A stretch of 28,446 nt of DNA from a virus. Shown one piece after another: positions 20,701-26,802 of the stretch (its first letter is position 1; every line of letters begins with the position of its first letter). The notes below the pieces were generated by a model. That model did no database searches. It saw only the letters and a list, made by a program, of their open reading frames with translations, and was not told the DNA's origin. Both the position numbers and the translations under genes were made by a program. The stretch lies in the IMG/VR virus record IMGVR_UViG_3300024518_007042, positions 1 through 28,446 of that record; one strand, written 5' to 3'.

Positions 20701-23024
20701 ATCCCACCTGCACCCAAGGTCGCAACTAGACCAGCCCCGGCGGCGCGAAGCTTGCCTCCAGAAGCAGCGGTGCCTCCGGCTCCTACAGCCGGAACTTTTC
20801 TACCCACAGTAGCTAATCCGTACTGAGCAAGGCCTGCTCGGCCAGCATTGAGTCCACTACCAGCACCAGCAGCAGCAGCGCCGTATCCACCCTTATTGAT
20901 AAGACCACCCAAGAGGCCCACCTTACCGCCGCCTCCTAAAAGATTCATGGCGGAAATTGCGCCGTAGGCTTTGGCTGCTACCTTCATAGCTGCTCCATAC
21001 GCAAGAGCCGTACCAAGTAGTCCACCAGTCAAATCGTTTATTTTGCCCAAAACTTGACCCAAAGCACTGACAACTTTAAGAATAATTTCAAAGGTTTTGG
21101 CGATCTGTTTGAGGCTGTCCCCGAGACCATTCTCGAATAGTTCGAAGAACGCGATCTTGAGTTGCTCTGCTACACGACCGAACGTGTTGCCTAGAGTGTT
21201 CTTTACCTTCTCAAAACGAGCATCTAATGCTCCGGCGGAATCTCCCAGAGCATCCATCAGTTCTACTTGCTGATCCGCATTAGCGAGGGCTGGGATAAGA
21301 GAACCGGCTTCACGACGACCACCAAGCAGGGTAATCACATCGTCCTGAGCAGTCTTGCTCATTTCGGCAAAAGAGTTTGCGACTTGTTCTAGCTGAGACT
21401 GAACGTCTCCTTTTGCAATAGCTGTCAAAAATTCAGGAGTGTTAAGGCTACTGTTAGTTTTTGCAAGGTTGGTCATCTCGTCTTTAGCTTGTGATACTGC
21501 TGGAAGGATACGACTGAACTGCTCTGCGATAGCCGTACCGGAACGACCAGAAGCTAACTGGACCTGCGCCGCAAGAGTGGCGATCTCTTCAAGTTCAAAA
21601 CCTGCTGCCTTAGCAGTGGGAGCGATGTCACCGATGAAGCTTACAAGCTCCTTACCAAGTACACCAGTACGGTTAGCTAGAGTTACTACCGTATCTCCAA
21701 TCTGGTCAAAGTCTACATCGAAGGCGATGGCAGCGGCTGTGAGACCATCAGTAATCTCGGTAAGAGGCAAATCCACGACCTCTGCAAGTTTGGCACCTGC
21801 AAGAGAGAATTCGGTAGTGGCTGACGAAAGTTTTTCTGAATCGATACCACCGTCTTCATTCCTAACATTAATGTTCTGATTGTCGGTTGAGTTAAGAGCG
21901 CTTAGTGCACCAGTAATTTGCCTTTGCAGTGCGGTCAGTGCGGTAACGGACTGACCAGTGGCAGCAGCGGAGTCAAGTGCTCCTTGTGTGATCTCATCAA
22001 AAGCAGCAGTGCCGACGATTCCCATGCCCACAAGCTGATCATCGATAATACCGAATTCAATTTCTAGCTCCTGAGCGGCGGACAGCCCCTCTTTGAGCGC
22101 ACCGATCGTTCCATAGAGTGCAGCAGCAGGAAGACCGTACTGAAGTGTGGATGCTAGTCCACGACCGAAGTTAACAGGATATCCAGCAACGGAAGCGCCG
22201 CCTCCGCCTTTGCCCCCACCACCGCCGCCCACGGGCGGGATGGCACCAGCAGCGGCACCCTGTCTGCCGGGACGGGCAGCAGCAGCGGCACCAGTTGTGG
22301 CGGCTGCACGCAGAAGTGACTTCTCATAGATATTAGCTGCGGCGGCAGCTTCTGTGCTTTCTTTGTTCAGGAGAGCGAGAGTTGCTCCAAGACGTTGCTG
22401 TTGCGCACTATTGCGCTTACTGGCCTTGGTTTGGTGAGCCATTGCGGCTGCGAGTTGAACCTGTTGAGAATCGACAGCGGCGGCGGAACGGGCTGCGGCC
22501 ATTGGAGCGGCAGCGGTGCCAAAGACTCCAGCCTTATTAGCTATGGGAGTAGATGCTTCGCCAATCTGTTTAATCGACTTATTCTGGTTCTCTTTGAATG
22601 TGGATTTGCCAAGCCGAATAGCATCCTGTTGGATCTGCTTACCAAGAGCTGTGCTAACATTCCCCATACTGGCAAATGCTGGGGCTAGCTGCTGTTTCAG
22701 ATAGCTAGCGGAAAGCTGTCCGGTTTTGGTGAGTGCACCCTTGCCCGGTGTATCAAAGCCGGGGAGTCCACCCTGCTTCCCAGCAGCAGCAGCCAGCGCT
22801 GCCAACTGAGCTTGTGCTTTTACTCCAGACTGGACATTCCCAGTTGCACGAGTACGAGCAGTTACTCCAGCAGCGGCACCCTCGATCCTGCCAATGGCAG
22901 AAGCAGCTTGCTTCTGTTTGGGCGTGGCTGATACAGTTTGATTAATCTCTTGTCGCAGTTTGCGGAGACCACGTTCTACACCAGTGAAATCCGCCGCAAC
23001 CCTGAGAAGTACATCATCGACCAT
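17790..23024 (-). CDS. Tail tape measure protein
   Basis: 1744 residues, the longest gene, with AGGAG 6 nt before its ATG. The N-terminal 260 residues are Ala/Gln-rich helical. A Gly-rich hinge follows (264-276), then a TP901-like tape measure core domain (about 300-510, FDEITQGALDSAAATGQSVTAL to GRSGTAIAEQFSRIL). Two hydrophobic Gly/Ala-rich segments (about 660-730 and 755-791) match membrane-inserting parts of tape measures. Long charged coiled coils fill the rest, interrupted by a polyglycine stretch near 1336. Tape measures set tail length at roughly 0.15 nm per residue, giving about 260 nm. It follows the frameshifted chaperone genes, as is usual. No lytic peptidase motif is evident. Confidence 0.95.
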   Translation of the reverse strand: MVDDVLLRVAADFTGVERGLRKLRQEINQTVSATPKQKQAASAIGRIEGAAAGVTARTRATGNVQSGVKAQAQLAALAAAAGKQGGLPGFDTPGKGALTKTGQLSASYLKQQLAPAFASMGNVSTALGKQIQQDAIRLGKSTFKENQNKSIKQIGEASTPIANKAGVFGTAAAPMAAARSAAAVDSQQVQLAAAMAHQTKASKRNSAQQQRLGATLALLNKESTEAAAAANIYEKSLLRAAATTGAAAAARPGRQGAAAGAIPPVGGGGGGKGGGGASVAGYPVNFGRGLASTLQYGLPAAALYGTIGALKEGLSAAQELEIEFGIIDDQLVGMGIVGTAAFDEITQGALDSAAATGQSVTALTALQRQITGALSALNSTDNQNINVRNEDGGIDSEKLSSATTEFSLAGAKLAEVVDLPLTEITDGLTAAAIAFDVDFDQIGDTVVTLANRTGVLGKELVSFIGDIAPTAKAAGFELEEIATLAAQVQLASGRSGTAIAEQFSRILPAVSQAKDEMTNLAKTNSSLNTPEFLTAIAKGDVQSQLEQVANSFAEMSKTAQDDVITLLGGRREAGSLIPALANADQQVELMDALGDSAGALDARFEKVKNTLGNTFGRVAEQLKIAFFELFENGLGDSLKQIAKTFEIILKVVSALGQVLGKINDLTGGLLGTALAYGAAMKVAAKAYGAISAMNLLGGGGKVGLLGGLINKGGYGAAAAGAGSGLNAGRAGLAQYGLATVGRKVPAVGAGGTAASGGKLRAAGAGLVATLGAGGIAAGVGLGAAVIAFNKTQSSLEEWNNDLKELTAAARDGEQTVHAIVQDADALEGTNANEPDYWAKIGAFVTGEDAVTQSEALRSAAFAKSQERVLAILGADGVTEAELEATLPEIQEPEFEKAGTITEAKNFQEIKEDVLESYPDLKGDELLKKVESAINKQREVSGGERVKDIDAIAATADELNEKLGIDITTLEREVIEALQSKGRVKEALSDIILDEDATGNKTAQEQASAITDTLVGDTITGNQIETDLDIAALEDNLALVQKQFDAGLVGYTTYFKKRKEDVEALREVIQTARDAGSVTPEQEVQLAEAELAYKEDVSASIVTRVESLLAAAERNGQNDSAGLNAQIEQVKNAILNNQSTLTTTDEAGLLDTYYGLLTKRRDELASLGATEAERETLAAEIIRVEQEIKNVAAQNLIELQLGQTMEALGTTLFNVMGATAYASADAAATGMVQIVNGLAAGGNAAIQAAQDLASLQAALMKRIRAIQIQMGQAALAVARANQGADEEGVIDIDDYNAGRQSDLDEATDLLADTGTISAISKSDLGAFGGVGPGDIGAGGGGGGGGNQETQADIDRARLEIAKAENAGNDAVLANIELMEAAIDAREAEGTPEQADNLQAIARRIKAERAIADQRKEQAKQFRTAVKLFQSATGDTVGAAEQELYIALAEYKDMANRYGADSVQGLQARAELAQAMVAVRDATDARKQTFVSVLLGMNNLERNAIETSNAQLKLAQQQLSQALGVDDKLQKQLAVQQANNAVEDAMAAVRESQFDLRAAELNSADRTIEGAALAVERAREQLARAKEQGQGPAEINRARANLINAEKQQRDTRLAEARENYDFLYDMEEITQRQYLAYLEALLTGLQPGTDAFRELSRAIKGIKDDISGDLQTNLPDSLALPTLYEARRLNQTTGTGVSGSSVGYQDNRNQDITIYVNNGMGEQEVVHILGQALGTGSNGLETTVY

Positions 23025-23065
23025 CGAAATCTCCTGATCCTATAATAGTAGCAACGGATCGTAAA

Positions 23066-24183
23066 TCAGCGGAATCTAGCTGCATGTTCATTCTGAACTG
23101 GATCTGGGATTTCTTCCACATTATCGCCACCATTATTTCCATATTTAGCGTCTCTAGCATCAGAGACCCTCTGGAAGTGATTATCTAACTCCCAAGGAAG
23201 ACTCCACATCCATCTGTCAGGCATTTCTGATGGCGACAGTTCTTTCTGCCAGTGAAGAATTGTTAGGGCATGATCTAACGCCGCAACAAATTCTGCGGGA
23301 CAGGTTTCTGCGGTTGTCCCCTCAGGCCACAGCCTTTCACCCGACCCAGATCTTTGAGCCGTGTTGACCAGTCGAAGGAACTCAGGGTCGCCCCCTAGCC
23401 TTTTCCCTCTGATACAGAAGTGGTTAGCTCTTCAAAATGATCGGTGAGTGTATCGAACACTATCGTATCTAGTGTCTCCACTTCTACAACTGATTCGAAG
23501 TAGCGATGAGTGCGATTCTCATTATCTCGTACAGAGTAGAACAAGCGCCAACGCAAGTATGATTCAGTCCATACATTGTTAGCATCTATTTCAATAAGAC
23601 GTACAATCGCATCTTCCACTATGTCATCATAGGGACGATCTTCTAGAACTGAGATAAGGTCAGCCTTGACAGCATCTACTTCAACTTCAACCTGCTCTTC
23701 GAACCGAAGAAGTTCTTCGAAAACCCTTTTAGCCTCTTCATCCTCTGGATCAAGTGTAAAGGTGTGTTCAAGCCCATTGACCCATGCTTCACGCAGGCCC
23801 AAGATGTAGTCCTCGTTAGCCCACTCGTCTTCTGCGGCGATGCGCTCAGAGGATGTACCCACTGCTTCGCCAACCGCTTCACTGATTACGATGTTAATTA
23901 GATTCTCTTTGTCGTCAAGACCGTATGCGAAGATCTGGTCTTGGTACTGCGCACGGCGGGGATCGTCTTTGTTCTTGCGGAGTGAAAGGTGAGTAACACG
24001 AGCACCCTGAGCCTTCTCGATAGCCTTACGGTTCTCAAGGTCATTGGGCTTAGCCATATACACAGTGATTGAACCATCTTCGTCACCGATGGTTACTTCT
24101 TTGCCACGCTGATAAAGATCAGTCAGACGGCGAGGACGTGCTACGCTAGGGGTCTTCTGTTCTTCAATCATCTCTTCGCTCAT
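23066..24183 (-). CDS. Tail assembly chaperone GT (-1 frameshift product)
   Basis: Predicted fusion of 372 residues. Residues 1-261 are read from the G frame to the slippery heptamer GGGAAAA (23401..23407), then a -1 shift gives AGG CTA GGG and 111 further codons without a stop, ending at the TGA at 23066. The extension begins RLGGDPEFLRLVNTA and has the typical GT sequence PDRWMWSLPWELDNHFQRV followed by a basic DARDAKYG segment. No start codon or ribosome binding site in that frame would allow separate translation of a comparable product. GT binds the tape measure and recruits tail tube subunits in lambda-like tails. It is followed by the tape measure gene after 41 nt. Confidence 0.88.
23395..24183 (-). 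CDS. Tail assembly chaperone G
   Basis: 262-residue acidic protein in the usual position between tail tube and tape measure. AAGGAG lies 5 nt before the ATG. The sequence is mainly helical (RKAIEKAQGARVTHLSLRKN; YILGLREAWVNGLEHTF; EEAKRVFEELLRFEEQVEVEVDAVKADLISVLED) and ends SEGKG, right after the frameshift site. G proteins act in excess over GT as chaperones for tape measure assembly and are absent from the mature virion. The ratio is set by frameshift efficiency. An upstream terminator and new promoter elements suggest its level is also controlled transcriptionally. Confidence 0.88.
   Translation of the reverse strand: MSEEMIEEQKTPSVARPRRLTDLYQRGKEVTIGDEDGSITVYMAKPNDLENRKAIEKAQGARVTHLSLRKNKDDPRRAQYQDQIFAYGLDDKENLINIVISEAVGEAVGTSSERIAAEDEWANEDYILGLREAWVNGLEHTFTLDPEDEEAKRVFEELLRFEEQVEVEVDAVKADLISVLEDRPYDDIVEDAIVRLIEIDANNVWTESYLRWRLFYSVRDNENRTHRYFESVVEVETLDTIVFDTLTDHFEELTTSVSEGKG
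23401..23407 (-). other. Programmed -1 frameshift slippery site
   Basis: GGGAAAA in the X-XXY-YYZ phase (G GGA AAA in the G frame), four codons from the end of the 0 frame counting the stop. A short stem-loop with an AGGG/CCCT stem just downstream might stimulate slippage. The 111-codon -1 frame it opens supports real use. Confidence 0.88.
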
Positions 24184-24207
24184 GCGAACTCCTTGAAAAT
24201 CATCCTA

Positions 24208-24226
24208 CCACTGCATCCTACAGTGG
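24208..24226 (-). other. Hairpin in leader of chaperone G gene
   Basis: CCACTG and CAGTGG form a 6-bp stem around a 7-nt loop. It lies 24 nt before the G start and near the predicted start of transcription of the nearer -10 box (24234..24239), so it could cap and stabilise the mRNA 5' end or affect translation. Confidence 0.4.
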
Positions 24227-24233
24227 GTGTACT

Positions 24234-24277
24234 ATTATAACAACGGTTATTATAGCATACTAAAAGGCTCTCCCTAA
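24234..24277 (-). promoter_or_regulatory. Extended -10 promoter pair upstream of chaperone G
   Basis: Two minus-strand TATAAT boxes, at 24249..24254 (preceded by TGC) and 24234..24239 (preceded by TGT). The first has a weak TTAGGG at -35 with a 17-nt spacer (24272..24277); the second has no recognisable -35. Both share the TGn extension of the stronger phage promoters. They lie directly after the terminator and before a Shine-Dalgarno-led gene, so here the mRNA has a leader of about 45 to 60 nt. Confidence 0.5.
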
Positions 24278-24280
24278 CGA

Positions 24281-24303
24281 GAAAAGCCCCCGCCGAAGCG
24301 GGG
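24281..24303 (-). terminator. Intrinsic terminator after major tail protein gene
   Basis: On the minus strand CCCCGC-TTCG-GCGGGG forms a 6-bp GC stem with a stable UUCG tetraloop, followed by GGC and TTTT. It lies 29 nt after the stop of the major tail protein gene and would end or attenuate that highly expressed transcript. Confidence 0.8.
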
Positions 24304-24332
24304 ACCATTCTCAAATTCAGAGCAAGCCAATA

Positions 24333-25700
24333 TTATGTTATTGGAAGGGCACCCTTTGCAACCTTCATGGCACCAGTGTCAGAGATAAAGTCGAACTGTG
24401 ACTCTAGCTTTGTCTGCACCTGTGGGTTGAAGCCCGGTACTTGGAAACGTGCTTCTGGGAGGTAGATGGACTTCAATGGAGTGATGTTGTCAGCAGGATC
24501 AGTAACCACAATCTTAACACGGATTGGGTCAGTGATGTCTGGTCCGAGAACCTCGCCTGCAGCTACGTTAGTAACAAGACGGATCTTATCGAAGAGGTCA
24601 TCTACATCGAATGCCTTGACGGTCATTGAGCCGGAAACCTCAGCAACATCATAATCCTGATCGACGTACCGGGCGTTACCCAGCTCTTCGTCATTCTCAA
24701 GAGTTACAGACCAAGTGGCATCGAAGTTCTGGACGCCGGTAAGGCGAGTCCAAGTTCCGTCACCAATTTGTGCCTGTGCTTCTGGATCATCAGTTGATGT
24801 ATAAACGTTGATGTTCTTTGAACGAACGGCGGCTGGCTTAGCACCAGTGTCGTATGGGGAGGTTGTTCCCGCTGGGTCAAGAGGACCACCCTCAGCACCT
24901 TCGGCGTATGCTCCGGTGGTTGGGTGAACAGAAGCATCGTAGTCTACTGAGGTTGCTGCTGGGAGACGAGACCATACAACTTGTGCATAATCCCAAGTTG
25001 TGCCAGTGTTCTCACTGGCAGGGATTGTGAATCCAGCGGCTGTAGCAGAAGTCATGTCTTGCTCATAAAGGCGCTTTTGCACCTTGAGGGACACGTCAAA
25101 GAGACAGATATTAAGAGCATACTCGGTGCCGTAAGGGGCAGCGTTCTCAACTCCACCAAGTGGGTCTGCAGGAGATCCACCGAATGCGATAGCAACAGAG
25201 CCGCCAAGATTATCCATAACGAACTGTTCCATCACTGGCTGTCCGGGGGTGTAATAGATTGAGTCCCCACGAAGGGAGAAGCTCTGAGACGCTGAAGCGC
25301 CTACACCGAAGGAATAAGCCACTGACTCAAGTGTTAGGTAAGGGCAAGCAACACCGGCAACAATGTCAAACTGGTTACGGTTTGATTTGAATGGTGAAAG
25401 AATGTCCATAGCTAGGGCATCTTGGAAGTCGATGACCGCTCCAACGCCGCCAGTGGAACCAGCTACTGCTGTAGTTGGATCTTGGCCGACAAGGAGAAGC
25501 TCAAATTCAGGGGAAACATCATATGACTCAAGGTCAAAAGAAAGGTCGGGGGTATCATATACCGTACCAACAGACTCCCAGTTGCCAACTTCGTAAACCT
25601 TCTCTTCAGGAATGTTTAGTGAAGCTGGACCACCGGACTGAATGCGGTCGATAACGAAACCGTTTGCGTCAAATAGTATAGCACCGGCTTTAATACTCAT
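24333..25700 (-). CDS. Major tail tube protein
   Basis: 455 residues, preceded by GGAGG 5 nt before its ATG. It is acidic, rich in Gly/Ala/Thr and beta-like, begins SIKAGAILFDANGFVIDRI, and carries a Pro-rich insertion in the middle (about 255-290, GGPLDPAGTTSPYD) that may be an Ig-like or surface loop. Gene order (tube, chaperones G/GT, tape measure) and the tight terminator behind it identify it as the tube subunit, which is made in hundreds of copies per virion. It is longer than minimal tube proteins (about 150-250 residues), consistent with an extra external domain. The alternative, a capsid protein, fits the order less well. Confidence 0.8.
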   Translation of the reverse strand: MSIKAGAILFDANGFVIDRIQSGGPASLNIPEEKVYEVGNWESVGTVYDTPDLSFDLESYDVSPEFELLLVGQDPTTAVAGSTGGVGAVIDFQDALAMDILSPFKSNRNQFDIVAGVACPYLTLESVAYSFGVGASASQSFSLRGDSIYYTPGQPVMEQFVMDNLGGSVAIAFGGSPADPLGGVENAAPYGTEYALNICLFDVSLKVQKRLYEQDMTSATAAGFTIPASENTGTTWDYAQVVWSRLPAATSVDYDASVHPTTGAYAEGAEGGPLDPAGTTSPYDTGAKPAAVRSKNINVYTSTDDPEAQAQIGDGTWTRLTGVQNFDATWSVTLENDEELGNARYVDQDYDVAEVSGSMTVKAFDVDDLFDKIRLVTNVAAGEVLGPDITDPIRVKIVVTDPADNITPLKSIYLPEARFQVPGFNPQVQTKLESQFDFISDTGAMKVAKGALPIT

Positions 25701-25793
25701 TGGAACCTCCGAGGGGCAGAGTACAATCGAATTTTACACCCAGCGGAAAGACTAGGCTTGCTCATGTATAGTAACGGTAGAGAAAATCAGTTA

Positions 25794-26561
25794 TTAGACC
25801 CTCGTACCGGGGTTATCTGGCTTGAGATAAACTTTCACTGCTCTGACTAAAAGCTTAGGATATATTGCATTTGCGGCGGATACTCCAGCTTGTACGAAGC
25901 CCATAGGATGGATAACCCTACCGTCAATTGGCCTGTTTAGCTTAAACCTACTTCTGGGACTGGACTGAGAAAATCCTTGAGTGGCAGAGCGTCTGGTTAC
26001 ATGCAATTGCATTCCCCCCGTAGCACCACCCTTAAAGAAGAATGCGCCCCTACCAGAACCGGGAATGCTGAATGAATCACCACCCTGCGTGCTGGTGATA
26101 ATGCTTGGACCAATGATCTTGCCGCTCGTGGGCATTTTCATAGGGGTGATCTGATTGTTGGCACCAGTGCCAGCACCAAAGGATAGCCTGTTCCATTGTG
26201 GCGCAGTAGAATCCATAAAGCCCCTATCGAAGAAGGAGAAGGTAGTTCCTCTGAGTTTCAGGTTGGATGGTGAGCTGAGTGCAGTGAGAAGCTTACCACC
26301 TGCATACCGACCAGTCTTGCCGGGATCGCCTACACGATAGGAAGGTCTGCCGCTAGCTTTAGCCAAGTACTGCTGAACCATAGCTGCTTGTGCAGCCTTT
26401 CCAGCCTTTTGGTTAACAGTCTTTATCTTCTTTCTCATCTTCTGATTAGGACTAGCTTTGGACGCAACGTATTTCATCATTGCTTTTTTAAGCTCTTTGT
26501 TCGTATTGGCAGCAATAGTAGCACCTACGTCTCTACCCAGATTGAGCTGGAAATCAGCCAT
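25794..26561 (-). CDS. Putative head-tail connector / tail-completion protein
   Basis: 255 residues, very basic at the N-terminus (KKAMMKYVASKASPNQKMRKKIKTVNQKAGKAAQ). The middle is Gly/Ser/Phe-rich and beta-like. The C-terminus has PMGFVQAGVSAANAIYPKLLVRAVKVYLK, a pattern like the C-terminal helix of HK97 gp10-type neck proteins. It lies directly upstream of the major tail protein gene, where connector and tail-terminator genes usually are. It ends with tandem stops (TAA TAA). The role is inferred from position and weak resemblance. Confidence 0.5.
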   Translation of the reverse strand: MADFQLNLGRDVGATIAANTNKELKKAMMKYVASKASPNQKMRKKIKTVNQKAGKAAQAAMVQQYLAKASGRPSYRVGDPGKTGRYAGGKLLTALSSPSNLKLRGTTFSFFDRGFMDSTAPQWNRLSFGAGTGANNQITPMKMPTSGKIIGPSIITSTQGGDSFSIPGSGRGAFFFKGGATGGMQLHVTRRSATQGFSQSSPRSRFKLNRPIDGRVIHPMGFVQAGVSAANAIYPKLLVRAVKVYLKPDNPGTRV

Positions 26562-26793
26562 TGACTATTTCCTCAATCCTATCAAGAAAGATCTCATTGA
26601 TAACACTTGACTCATCAACTAGATCGATAGCTATATTAGCTACATCGTTGAATAGATCCAAGACTAGCTTGCGCAATTCATCAGAAACGTCATTATCAAT
26701 GAACGGATCAACTTCGTCCTCTTTGAAAGACAGAAGCGTAGCAATTGCCCGATCTCTTTTCCTAGCAATAAGCTGGGACTTAGCTGCACTCAT
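26554..26793 (-). CDS. Small helical protein, putative head-tail gene
   Basis: 79 residues from the ATG at 26793, preferred over an in-frame GTG two codons upstream because AAGGAG lies 5 nt before it. The protein is acidic in its second half and helical throughout (SDELRKLVLDLFNDVANIAIDLVDESSVINEIFLDRIEEIVNG). It overlaps the next gene by 8 nt. Neighbours suggest a connector or assembly factor, but no family is recognised. Confidence 0.6.
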   Translation of the reverse strand: MSAAKSQLIARKRDRAIATLLSFKEDEVDPFIDNDVSDELRKLVLDLFNDVANIAIDLVDESSVINEIFLDRIEEIVNG

Positions 26794-26802
26794 AACCACT
26801 CC

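Noticed and set aside
21439-22945. Plus-strand open frames opposite the tape measure gene (for example 21439..21879 and 22147..22329)
   Set aside because: They mirror the Ala/Gly-rich codons of the real gene, give Pro/Ser/Arg-rich low-complexity products, and have no ribosome sites or promoters.
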